Assembly: GCA_902783295.1 (NCBI GenBank)
Contig: CACZQT010000182.1
Coordinates: 1 to 6,696 of the forward strand
DNA: 6,696 bases
Reading direction: 5' to 3'
Source: an uncultured Lachnospiraceae bacterium
GTDB taxonomy: Bacteria > Bacillota > Clostridia > Lachnospirales > Lachnospiraceae
Below, in pieces: positions 1 through 5,991 of the stretch. The notes under the pieces were generated by a model. That model saw nothing but the letters and a program-made list of their open reading frames with translations, searched no databases and was not told where the DNA came from. Both the position numbers and the translations under genes were made by a program. How positions within the stretch are numbered: the stretch's first letter is position 1; the number at the start of each line of letters is the position of its first letter.

Positions 1-21
1 AAAGGACAGACCGGGCTGCGG

Positions 22-1269
22 ATGATGCTGGTCGGAGCAGGCGCTGTGGGAGAATGTATCTTAAAAATTCTCCGCTGGAGGGATCAGAGCCAGCCGCTTC
101 TGGATTTTGTCCTGGTAACGGATTATGACCTGTCCCGGGCACAGGAAGTCGTCGGAATGATGGAAGGGGATTCCCGCTTTGTGGCAGCACAGGTGGATGC
201 GACGGATACCGCAGCGATGGAAGCCCTGGCCCGCAAATATAACATTCATTTTGTTATGGATGCAGCGCCGCCTTTTGCCAGCAACCACATCTTCGATGCA
301 GCTTTCGCAGCGGGAGCGGATTATGCCAGCATGGGCACCTGGTCTGTGCCCATGGAGAAACCGGCTTATGGCCTTGGCATCGAAAACAGCTATACCGAGC
401 CCATGACCAAGTATAATTTTGACCGCCATGAGGCCTGGAAGAAAAAAGGGCAGATGGCAGTCATCTGCCTGGGCATCGACCCCGGCGTGGTGAATGTATT
501 TGCAAAATATGCGGCAGTCCATCTGTTTGATGAAATGACCGAAGCCCATGTGAAGGATGGCGGCAATCTGACGATCCCCGGAGAAGACGAAGATGAAATC
601 CACTTTGGCTTCAACGTGTGGACCGTGATGGATGAGGTGATGAATCCCAACGTGGAGTTTGATGAAGAGAGGGGCGGGTGGATCGTAGAACCTGCCTTCG
701 CCGGGCAGGAAACCTTCCGGATGCCGGAAGGCGTGGGAGATAATGTGCTTGTGAAGGTAGAGCATGAGGAAACGGTGACCCTTCCCCGTTATCTCAGAAA
801 ATATGGTCTGAAGAAAGCAAGCTTTAAGATCAGCCTGGATCCGAACCTGATTACCGCTTTGAAGGTGCTGGATCATCTGGGACTGCGGAGTCTCGCTCCG
901 GTAGAAGTGGACGGAGTAAAGGTAGTTCCCAGGGATGTGGTGGCCGCCTGCGCACCGCAGCCGAAGGATATCGGGGATGAGATGCTGGGAAAAATGCTGG
1001 TAGGCGTACACTGCATTGGGACAAAGGACGGAGAAAGGAAGGAATATTTCCTGTACCAGCCTTTTGACAACCAGAAATCCATGCGCCAGTGGCATTCCCA
1101 GGCGGTGACCATGCAGACAGGCTGGGGCGCTGCCCTTGCCATCGAACTGATGGCACGCGGAGTCTGGAAGGAAGCCGGTGTCTATTCACCGGAATACTTT
1201 GATCCGGACCCGTTCATTGCGCTGATGAAGGAAACCGGCTATCGCTTTGAAATAGAAGAACGTTCCTGA
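22..1269 (+). CDS. Saccharopine dehydrogenase-family NAD(P)-dependent oxidoreductase (start uncertain, may begin left of window)
   Basis: Soluble, probably cytoplasmic Rossmann oxidoreductase of the saccharopine dehydrogenase / carboxynorspermidine synthase superfamily. Seen from the ATG at 22: a dinucleotide-binding GxGxxG loop (G5-A-G-A-V-G10) after a short first strand, an acidic residue D34 at the end of the second strand (VTDYD), the D80-AAPPF turn, the G151-IDPGVVNVFAKY163 segment typical of the family, and a C-terminal GWGAALAIELMARGVW...GVYSPEYFDPDPF block like the end of carboxynorspermidine dehydrogenases. About 415 residues is normal for the group. The frame is open to base 1, no good ribosome binding site lies close to 22 (AAAGGA at 1-6 is 15 bases away), and the first beta strand would be very short, so the true start may be upstream. 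Known family members act in lysine or polyamine (spermidine) metabolism; a polyamine role is plausible but no partner gene such as nspC is in the window. Family call sure, substrate not. Confidence 0.85.
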   Translation: MMLVGAGAVGECILKILRWRDQSQPLLDFVLVTDYDLSRAQEVVGMMEGDSRFVAAQVDATDTAAMEALARKYNIHFVMDAAPPFASNHIFDAAFAAGADYASMGTWSVPMEKPAYGLGIENSYTEPMTKYNFDRHEAWKKKGQMAVICLGIDPGVVNVFAKYAAVHLFDEMTEAHVKDGGNLTIPGEDEDEIHFGFNVWTVMDEVMNPNVEFDEERGGWIVEPAFAGQETFRMPEGVGDNVLVKVEHEETVTLPRYLRKYGLKKASFKISLDPNLITALKVLDHLGLRSLAPVEVDGVKVVPRDVVAACAPQPKDIGDEMLGKMLVGVHCIGTKDGERKEYFLYQPFDNQKSMRQWHSQAVTMQTGWGAALAIELMARGVWKEAGVYSPEYFDPDPFIALMKETGYRFEIEERS

Positions 1270-1339
1270 TACAGCGAATGATCCTGCTCCGGCAGAATAT
1301 ATATCAGGCAATAGATTGTCTCTGATACTCATAGAACCG

Positions 1340-1385
1340 ATCCGGTGCAGAGGCGGCTTTTCACAGGCTGACCTCTGCACCGGAT
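1340..1385 (+). terminator. Perfect 14-bp inverted repeat, terminator-like hairpin
   Basis: Arms 1340-1353 and 1372-1385 are exact reverse complements (ATCCGGTGCAGAGG / CCTCTGCACCGGAT) with an 18-base loop. It sits in the 150-base gap between the oxidoreductase stop and the MATE start, the usual place for a terminator of the first gene. No clear T-run follows either arm (the right side reads ATATCCCTTTC), so intrinsic termination is not certain; it could instead be a structure in the MATE 5' leader or a protein site. No convincing promoter for MATE was found in the rest of the gap. Confidence 0.45.
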
Positions 1386-1408
1386 ATCCCTTTCATGGAC
1401 CGCTTTCC

Positions 1409-1414
1409 CGGAGG
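1409..1414 (+). promoter_or_regulatory. Ribosome binding site deciding the MATE start
   Basis: CGGAGG lies five bases before the ATG at 1420. The alternative in-frame ATG at 1471, where many MATE proteins would begin (MTHGSL...), has no purine-rich site in front, so 1420 is preferred. Confidence 0.6.
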
Positions 1415-1419
1415 CCGCT

Positions 1420-2802
1420 ATGCATACGATTCACCTGTCTCATCTGAGCCGGAAACACCACAATGTGGACATGACACATGGTTCCCTGGCGGATAAGATC
1501 CTGATGTTTGCCCTGCCGCTGGCAGTTACCGCCATGCTGCAGCAGCTGTTTAACGCGGCGGACATTGCCGTAGTCGGTCATTTTGTGGGCGAAGCAGCCA
1601 TGGCGGCCGTGGGGAGCAACGGTGCTCTGATCAATCTGCTGGTAAACCTGTTTATCGGGATTTCTCTGGGAACGAATGTGGTGATTTCACAGTATACCGG
1701 GGCGGAAAACGAGGAAGGAATCCGGAAGGCTGTGCACAGTTCTCTGGTGGTGGCTCTCCTGGGAGGCATTTGCCTGACAGTATTCGGAGAGATTTTTTCC
1801 ATCCGGATTCTGCGGCTTCTGGCAGTACCGGAGGAGGTGCTGCCGCTGGCGGAGACATATCTGCGGATCTATTTCCTCGGTATGCCGATCATCCTGTTAT
1901 ATAACTTCGAGGCAGCGATCTTCCGCAGCCAGGGAGATACCCGTACGCCGCTGCTGGTTCTCACGCTGTCTGGTGCGATCAATGTAGCGCTGAATCTTTT
2001 CCTTGTCTGTGTGGTTCATATGACAGTGGAAGGGGTTGCGATCGCCACCGTGGTTTCCAACCTGATCAGTACGGTGATTCTGTTCCGGCTGCTGCGGCGC
2101 CATGAAGGACCGATCCGTGTGGAATGGTCACGGTTCCGTGTGGACGGCCGGGTCATGCGCAGAATTCTGCAGATCGGGGTACCGTCCGGCATCCAGAGCA
2201 TGATGTTCTCTCTGTCCAATATCATTATCCAGTCGGCGGTGAACAGTCTGGGAACGACCATTATGGCGGCTTCCGCAGCTGCCGTGAACCTGGAAGCCTT
2301 TGCATTTTTTGTGCTGAACTCTTTCGGGCAGGCGTGTACGACGTTTACCGGCCAGAATTACGGTGCCGGCCAGCTGGACCGCTGCAAAAAGGTGTTCCGG
2401 TACTGCCTGTTTTTATGCTTCGGCTTTACCATCGCCTGCTGCGGGCTGATCCTTTTTTTCGCAAAGCCTCTGCTGGGGATATTCAACAGCGACCCGGCGA
2501 TTATCCAGGTCGGGATAGAACGGCTTCGCATTATCTTTTTTGCCTATCTTTTTTCTTCTCAGGTGGAGATCTTTTCCGGGTATCTGCGGGGCTTCGGCCA
2601 TTCCCTGATACCGGCGCTGGCATCTCTGATCTGTGTCTGCGGGCTGCGGATTCTCTGGATCACATTTGTATTTCCTCTGTTTCACACCTATGCCTCCATC
2701 GTTGCGGCATATCCTGTGAGCCTGTCGATTAATGCCGGTGTACTCCTGATCTGCTGTATCCGGGTGGCGAAAAAGATTTACAGCCAGGATGCTGTATCAT
2801 AA
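1420..2802 (+). CDS. MATE-family efflux antiporter (DinF/NorM-like)
   Basis: Integral membrane transporter of the multidrug and toxic compound extrusion family, which exports cationic drugs or metabolites in exchange for Na+ or H+. At 460 residues it has the normal MATE length and enough hydrophobic stretches for the usual 12 helices in two pseudo-symmetric halves. Visible family marks: MTHGSLADKILMFALPL with helix-1 proline P33; QQLFNAAD (41-48); SQYTGA (90-95) in the first half matched by TGQNYGAG (to 317) in the second; FRSQGDTRTP (168-177) matched by YLRGFGHSLIP (388-398). The first 17 residues are a His-rich hydrophilic extension (H2, H5, H8, H13, H14) before the conserved region; it is retained because the start at 1420 has the better ribosome binding site. 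The substrate cannot be read from sequence. The stop TAA overlaps the ribosome binding site of the next gene, so the two are likely one transcript. Confidence 0.95.
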   Translation: MHTIHLSHLSRKHHNVDMTHGSLADKILMFALPLAVTAMLQQLFNAADIAVVGHFVGEAAMAAVGSNGALINLLVNLFIGISLGTNVVISQYTGAENEEGIRKAVHSSLVVALLGGICLTVFGEIFSIRILRLLAVPEEVLPLAETYLRIYFLGMPIILLYNFEAAIFRSQGDTRTPLLVLTLSGAINVALNLFLVCVVHMTVEGVAIATVVSNLISTVILFRLLRRHEGPIRVEWSRFRVDGRVMRRILQIGVPSGIQSMMFSLSNIIIQSAVNSLGTTIMAASAAAVNLEAFAFFVLNSFGQACTTFTGQNYGAGQLDRCKKVFRYCLFLCFGFTIACCGLILFFAKPLLGIFNSDPAIIQVGIERLRIIFFAYLFSSQVEIFSGYLRGFGHSLIPALASLICVCGLRILWITFVFPLFHTYASIVAAYPVSLSINAGVLLICCIRVAKKIYSQDAVS

Positions 2803-2808
2803 AAGGAG
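2802..2808 (+). promoter_or_regulatory. Ribosome binding site deciding the YdcF-family start
   Basis: AAAGGAG begins at the last base of the MATE stop codon and ends seven bases before the ATG at 2816. The upstream in-frame ATG at 2789 lies inside the MATE gene, has no such site, and would place this motif inside the coding region. 2816 is therefore the better start. Confidence 0.75.
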
Positions 2809-2815
2809 ATTTTTC

Positions 2816-3625
2816 ATGTGGAAATGGCTGATTGGTCTGGCCCTGGCGGCTGTGCTGCTGGCCAGGGTCGGGAAATGGAGATTTCTGATCCTGGCGATCG
2901 TCTGCCTGGCTTACGGAATTTCTATTGTTGCGGTCCGGTCAGGAAGCTTTTTCTGGCTGGTGTGGATCGCACTGGGAGCCGGATTTCTGGGGATTTTTGC
3001 TCTTGTGTCCTGCGGGGCCGGTGACAGGCTGCCGCCGGCAGTCAGAAACGGGTTCCGCTTTCTGATATGCGCAGGCGCTCTGTGGATCCTGTTCTGCCTG
3101 ATCCTGATCCTTCCTCATTGCCGGGATCAGGCGACACCCGGCTGTGATTACATCCTGGTACTGGGAGCTCAGGTATGGCCGTCCGGCCCCAGTCTTACGC
3201 TGCAGTACCGTCTGGATACGGCGGCGGAATACCTCGAAAAGAACCCGGAAACCGTCTGCATTGTTTCCGGCGGGCAGGGATTCAATGAACCATTTCCGGA
3301 AGCGGAAGGGATGGCGCAATATCTGCTGAAAAAAGGAATTCCGGAAGACCGGATTCTGAAGGAATCCGCCTCCCGGAACACCGTGGAAAATATTCGGTTC
3401 TGTATGGAACTGGCAGATCTCGCACAGGCGGGACATGTAGGGATTGTCACCAACGATTTTCATATCTGCCGGAGTGTAGGCATTGCCAGAAAGCAGGGGC
3501 TTTCTCAGGCTGTAGGAATCGCAGCCCCGTCCCGTGTTTTCTTTTTCCCGAACAATGTGTTCCGGGAGTGCTTTGGGCTGGCCAAAGACCTGCTCCGGGG
3601 GAACATGGAGATCTGGATACACTGA
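2816..3625 (+). CDS. YdcF/ElyC/SanA-family (DUF218) membrane protein
   Basis: A 269-residue protein with four N-terminal hydrophobic segments (about 4-18, 22-40, 44-66, 80-100) followed by a DUF218 domain (about 110-260). Domain marks are clear: CDYILVLGAQV (110-120), R132 of the LxxRLD helix, IVSGGQG (149-155), N157-E158 with E162-A163 (nEpxxEAxxM), the GIPEDRILxE segment (174-183) leading into SxNTxEN (186-192), and TNDFH (212-216) followed by R219. Family members include E. coli ElyC and SanA, linked to cell-envelope integrity, and YdcF, reported to bind S-adenosylmethionine; the biochemical role in Gram-positives is not established. The number of helices and the position of the domain suggest a membrane anchor, but its side of the membrane is unclear. 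It follows MATE directly and probably shares its transcript; that does not prove a shared function. Confidence 0.9.
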   Translation: MWKWLIGLALAAVLLARVGKWRFLILAIVCLAYGISIVAVRSGSFFWLVWIALGAGFLGIFALVSCGAGDRLPPAVRNGFRFLICAGALWILFCLILILPHCRDQATPGCDYILVLGAQVWPSGPSLTLQYRLDTAAEYLEKNPETVCIVSGGQGFNEPFPEAEGMAQYLLKKGIPEDRILKESASRNTVENIRFCMELADLAQAGHVGIVTNDFHICRSVGIARKQGLSQAVGIAAPSRVFFFPNNVFRECFGLAKDLLRGNMEIWIH

Positions 3626-3632
3626 AACTGCG

Positions 3633-3665
3633 TGACGGACAAGGGGACTGTCCCTTTGTCTGTCA
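3633..3665. terminator. Strong hairpin between convergent ydcF-type gene and coaX
   Basis: Arms 3633-3648 and 3650-3665 pair over 16 positions, 14 Watson-Crick and two G-U (read on the + strand), so the two mismatches still pair in RNA. It starts seven bases after the YdcF-family stop and its right arm includes the coaX stop codon (3663-3665), as expected for a shared terminator of convergent genes. No T-run follows directly; on the + strand a T5 run occurs only near 3679-3683. Its GGGGACTGTCCC-type core could also be a dispersed palindromic repeat. Confidence 0.5.
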
Positions 3666-4451
3666 GGCCGGAGGTGTGTTTTTCCGGTAAATGATATACA
3701 GCCCTTTTAAGAGCAGGAGATCATCGACTATGATTTTCCGGCGGCAGTGGGGAACCACAAACTGAGCAAGCCCGCCTGTGGCTACCACCGTGGCCGGTTC
3801 TCCCAGTTCCTCTTCCATGCGGTCAATCATTCCGTCCAGCAGACTGGCATTTCCCAGGACGGCTCCGCTCTTCATGCATTCTACCGTATTGGTGCCGATG
3901 GCTTTCTTAGGTGCTTCGAAGCTGATGTTCGGCAGCTGGGAAGCTTTGGCGCTCAGGGAATCCAGCGCGACTTTGGCACCCGGAATAATGACGCCGCCCA
4001 GGTAGGCGCCGTTTTTGTCGATGGCGGAAATGGTTGTGGCTGTTCCCATGTCAATAATCAGCAGAGGAGTAGGGTACTCCGCCAGACCGGCCACCGCATC
4101 TACAACCAGATCGCTGCCCAGGCCGGCCGGGTTTTCGATCCGTATATTCAGGCCGGTTTTCACGCCCGGTCCGACGACCAGGGGCGTTTTTCCGGACAGC
4201 TTTTCCAGAGCACTTTTCACCGTACCTGTAACAGGAGGCACCACGGAAGAGATGATGCTTCCCTCAAAGCAGGTCTGTGAAAGGCTGTGGATTTCAAGGA
4301 TGGTTTTCAGCGTGACGGCATACTCCAGGTCGGTCTTGGCAGGATCGGTGGAGATACGTTCCACGAACAGGGGGACGTCGTCCCGGATGACGCCGACGAC
4401 GATATTGGTATTGCCGATATCCACAGCCAGAACCAGATTGTGATTTTTCAT
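3663..4451 (-). CDS. coaX: Type III pantothenate kinase
   Basis: Cytoplasmic ATP-dependent kinase for the first step of CoA synthesis, pantothenate to 4'-phosphopantothenate. From the chosen start it has 262 residues, normal for CoaX, and all main motifs of this ASKHA-fold family: D11-IGNTN16 phosphate loop, SSVVPP (68-73), GSD (112-114) where D114 matches the catalytic aspartate of the usual GxDR motif, D134-MGTATT140, YLGGVIIPG (150-158), IGTNT (185-189) and ATGG (224-227). Small variants (L115 for the common R, M135 for F) look tolerable. The start at 4451 is preferred over ATG 4472 because GGGAGGT lies six bases before it and the protein then begins MKNHNLVLAVDIGNTN. As known for the family, type III enzymes need a monovalent cation and are not feedback-inhibited by CoA, so control may be at expression. 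It diverges from coaBC, the next two pathway steps. Confidence 0.96.
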   Translation of the reverse strand: MKNHNLVLAVDIGNTNIVVGVIRDDVPLFVERISTDPAKTDLEYAVTLKTILEIHSLSQTCFEGSIISSVVPPVTGTVKSALEKLSGKTPLVVGPGVKTGLNIRIENPAGLGSDLVVDAVAGLAEYPTPLLIIDMGTATTISAIDKNGAYLGGVIIPGAKVALDSLSAKASQLPNISFEAPKKAIGTNTVECMKSGAVLGNASLLDGMIDRMEEELGEPATVVATGGLAQFVVPHCRRKIIVDDLLLLKGLYIIYRKNTPPA

Positions 4452-4457
4452 AGGATG

Positions 4458-4464
4458 ACCTCCC
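4458..4464 (-). promoter_or_regulatory. Ribosome binding site deciding the coaX start
   Basis: Minus-strand GGGAGGT, six bases before the ATG at 4451. It lies inside the longer reading from ATG 4472, which has no comparable site, so the shorter protein is chosen. Confidence 0.75.
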
Positions 4465-4487
4465 GGGGACATAACGATGCTGTATCA

Positions 4488-4512
4488 GAAACACGGATGA
4501 AATCAGTGTTTC
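4488..4512 (-). promoter_or_regulatory. Small inverted repeat in the predicted coaX leader
   Basis: GAAACAC (4488-4494) and GTGTTTC (4506-4512) are exact reverse complements with an 11-base gap that contains a further short GAT/ATC pairing. It lies between the coaX ribosome binding site and the candidate coaX promoter, so it would form a hairpin in the mRNA leader. No T-run follows on the minus strand, so it does not look like a terminator. Function unknown; it could be a protein site. Confidence 0.3.
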
Positions 4513-4518
4513 CTTAGT

Positions 4519-4546
4519 AATCTACCAGTGGTGTTTTACTGGACAA
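4519..4546 (-). promoter_or_regulatory. Weak candidate sigma-A promoter for coaX
   Basis: On the minus strand TTGTCC (4546-4541) and TAGATT (4524-4519) match the -35 and -10 consensus at four of six positions each, with a 16-base spacer. Transcription would start near 4512 and give a leader of about 60 bases. The match is modest and other placements are possible. Its -35 overlaps that of the better plus-strand promoter. Confidence 0.3.
4525..4542. promoter_or_regulatory. Palindrome at the overlap of the divergent promoters (possible operator)
   Basis: CCAGT (4525-4529) and ACTGG (4538-4542) are reverse complements separated by eight bases. The site fills the spacer of the candidate coaX promoter and touches the coaBC -35. 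A repressor or activator bound here could affect both genes, but five-base arms are common by chance. Confidence 0.2.
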
Positions 4547-4569
4547 CAAACATCAAGATATGCTATACT
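4540..4569 (+). promoter_or_regulatory. Extended -10 promoter for coaBC(-prfC)
   Basis: TGGACA (4540-4545) as -35, an 18-base spacer, and TATACT (4564-4569) as -10 preceded by TG one base away (TGCTATACT), which is an extended -10 element. Transcription would start near 4576, leaving a leader of about 210 bases before coaBC. This is the best promoter-like match I see in the window. Confidence 0.65.
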
Positions 4570-4592
4570 ACAACGTTGCAAGGGCAGGATGG

Positions 4593-4624
4593 CCGCAAAA
4601 GCTGCAAAAGTGCAGTTTCTGCGG
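4593..4624 (+). repeat. Stem-loop in the coaBC leader
   Basis: CCGCA-AAAG-CTGCA, loop AAAG, TGCAG-TTTC-TGCGG: 14 opposed positions, of which 13 can pair in RNA (one A-C mismatch, one G-U). It lies about 17 bases after the predicted transcription start. A 13-codon frame starting at ATG 4589 runs through it. Confidence 0.5.
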
Positions 4625-4769
4625 ATCTGAGACCCGAAAGCACTTATCTCAATTGTCGTAAGTCACAGCATAATGTAACATATTTCAGACGAACTGTCCA
4701 GACGGGAGGTATGAAAATCCTTCTGTACGGTTTTACGAATGTTTCATACCGGATCCTTGTGTACAGGCC

Positions 4770-4780
4770 GGAGGAGAGGA
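4770..4780 (+). promoter_or_regulatory. Ribosome binding site deciding the coaBC start
   Basis: A double purine site, GGAGGAGAGGA, ends five bases before ATG 4786. The in-frame ATG at 4711 has GGGAGG only one base away, too close for normal use, and 4528 lies upstream of the predicted transcription start. Confidence 0.75.
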
Positions 4781-4785
4781 TACCT

Positions 4786-5979
4786 ATGCTTGCAGGAAAA
4801 CATATTTTACTTGGCGTGACCAGCAGTATTGCCTGCTATAAAGCAGCGGCACTGGTGCGGGAGTACGTAAAGCAGGGGGCAGAGGTACAGGTAATCATGA
4901 CCAGGAACGCCACGGAATTCGTGACGCCTCTGACCTTTGAGCAGCTTTCAAAACACCGCTGCATCACAGATACCTTTGAACGCCCTGCCGAGGTGAAGGT
5001 AGAGCATGTAGCGCTGGCGGACTGGGCGGATGTTTTTGTGGTGGCGCCGGCGGATGCGAACTGTCTGGCGAAATTTGCATGGGGGCTGGCGGACGACATG
5101 CTTTCCACTACCATGCTGGCCTGCAGCTGTGAAAAGATTCTGGCGCCGGCCATGAATACCAGGATGTATGAGAATCCGGCCACACAGGCGAACCTGAAGC
5201 TTCTGGCAGAACGGGGCTTCCGGATTCTGGATCCGGCTGTCGGGGAACTGGCCTGCGGTGTTTCCGGAAAGGGAAAGATGGCAGAGCCGGAGGAAATCGC
5301 GGAATTCACGGATCTGTGGATCGGAGCGGAAAAGGACCTGGCCGGGAAAAAGATTGTTATTACCTCCGGTCCCACCCAGGAATCTCTGGATCCGGTGCGT
5401 TATATTACCAACCATTCTACCGGCCGCATGGGCTATGCCATCGGAAGGGCAGCCGCGGCGCGGGGAGCGGATGTGGTGATTGTCAGCGGCCCGGCAGAGG
5501 CGAAGAAACCTTCGTTTGTGCGCCGCAGGGACGTCCGCTCCGCACAGCAGATGTATGAAGCCGTCCTTGAAGAATCCGAGGATATGGATATTTTCATCGG
5601 AGCGGCTGCCGTCGCAGACTACCGGCCGGCGGAATTTGCCGAGAACAAGATCAAGAAAAAAGACGGAGATCTGTCCCTGTCCCTGGCCAGGACGCCGGAT
5701 ATCCTCGGAACCCTTGGAAAACAGAAAAAGCCCGGCTGGTTTTTGTGCGGATTTTCCATGGAAACCGAAAACCTGCTGGAAAACTCCAGAGGTAAGCTGG
5801 CGAAAAAGAATCTGGACATGATCGTGGCGAATAATCTGAAAGTGGAAGGCGCCGGCTTCGGAGTGGATACGAATGTGGTGACACTGATTACCGCGGATCA
5901 GGAAATACAGCTTCCTCTGATGAGTAAGGAAGAAGTGGCATACCGGCTCCTGGACAGAATTCTGGAGTGCGGGGCTTAA
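4786..5979 (+). CDS. coaBC: Bifunctional phosphopantothenoylcysteine decarboxylase / phosphopantothenate-cysteine ligase
   Basis: Cytoplasmic enzyme for CoA steps two and three: the C-terminal CoaB domain joins 4'-phosphopantothenate to cysteine using a nucleotide triphosphate (CTP in known bacterial CoaBC), and the N-terminal FMN-dependent CoaC domain decarboxylates the product to 4'-phosphopantetheine. The 397 residues match the usual length near 400. CoaC part (1-180): GVTSSIACYK (10-19), catalytic H74 in EHVALADWAD, P121-AMNTRMY128, and active-site C157 in ELACGVSGKGKM, with K164 where many have R. CoaB part (about 187-397): TSGPTQESLDPVRYITNHSTGRMG (193-216) with N209, AAAVADYRP (273-281), K288 in NKIKK matching the catalytic lysine of E. 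coli CoaB, TPDIL, and IVANN near the end. The start follows the double ribosome site and gives the family-like MLAGKHILLGVT. It diverges from coaX and precedes prfC by 12 bases. Confidence 0.97.
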   Translation: MLAGKHILLGVTSSIACYKAAALVREYVKQGAEVQVIMTRNATEFVTPLTFEQLSKHRCITDTFERPAEVKVEHVALADWADVFVVAPADANCLAKFAWGLADDMLSTTMLACSCEKILAPAMNTRMYENPATQANLKLLAERGFRILDPAVGELACGVSGKGKMAEPEEIAEFTDLWIGAEKDLAGKKIVITSGPTQESLDPVRYITNHSTGRMGYAIGRAAAARGADVVIVSGPAEAKKPSFVRRRDVRSAQQMYEAVLEESEDMDIFIGAAAVADYRPAEFAENKIKKKDGDLSLSLARTPDILGTLGKQKKPGWFLCGFSMETENLLENSRGKLAKKNLDMIVANNLKVEGAGFGVDTNVVTLITADQEIQLPLMSKEEVAYRLLDRILECGA

Positions 5980-5983
5980 GGAG
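5978..5983 (+). promoter_or_regulatory. Ribosome binding site of prfC overlapping the coaBC stop
   Basis: AAGGAG uses the last two bases of the coaBC stop TAA and ends eight bases before the prfC ATG at 5992, which fits translational coupling. Confidence 0.7.
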
Positions 5984-5991
5984 AAGATTGC

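Larger units (their letters stand above)
4576..4785 (+). promoter_or_regulatory. Long structured 5' leader of coaBC
   Basis: About 210 untranslated bases separate the predicted start of transcription from coaBC. Two stems stand out. The first, 4593-4624, pairs CCGCA/TGCGG and CTGCA/TGCAG around an AAAG loop with one internal mismatch. The second pairs GGTATGAAA (4708-4716) with TTTCATACC (4742-4750), nine exact base pairs around a 25-base loop, and would bury the upstream ATG at 4711. ATACC at 4780-4784, next to the coaBC start, could compete for GGTAT. No T-run follows either stem, so control by access to the ribosome site is more plausible than attenuation. I could not match this to FMN, SAM, THF, preQ1, fluoride, c-di-GMP or other riboswitch cores that I know. 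The region is otherwise empty of genes. Confidence 0.35.

Noticed and set aside
61..1095. Long 344-codon open frame on the minus strand
   Set aside because: It lies fully opposite the oxidoreductase, has no recognisable domain and a Cys/His/Arg-rich composition typical of an antisense shadow.
2124..2732. 202-codon plus-strand frame inside the MATE gene
   Set aside because: It overlaps MATE in another frame, lacks hydrophobic or family pattern, and the MATE reading is certain.
2939..3622. 227-codon minus-strand frame opposite the YdcF-family gene
   Set aside because: Low-complexity shadow with no motif; the opposite strand encodes a clear DUF218 protein.
3747..4280. 177-codon plus-strand frame opposite coaX
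   Set aside because: CoaX carries all expected motifs in the other strand; this frame has none.
2788..4487. GATGCTGTATCA occurs at both 2788-2799 and 4476-4487
   Set aside because: A 12-base match somewhere within about 6.7 kb is expected roughly once by chance, and the contexts differ.
4528..4785. 86-codon N-terminal extension of CoaBC
   Set aside because: Its start precedes the predicted transcription start, it has no ribosome site, and the translated stretch resembles no part of CoaC.
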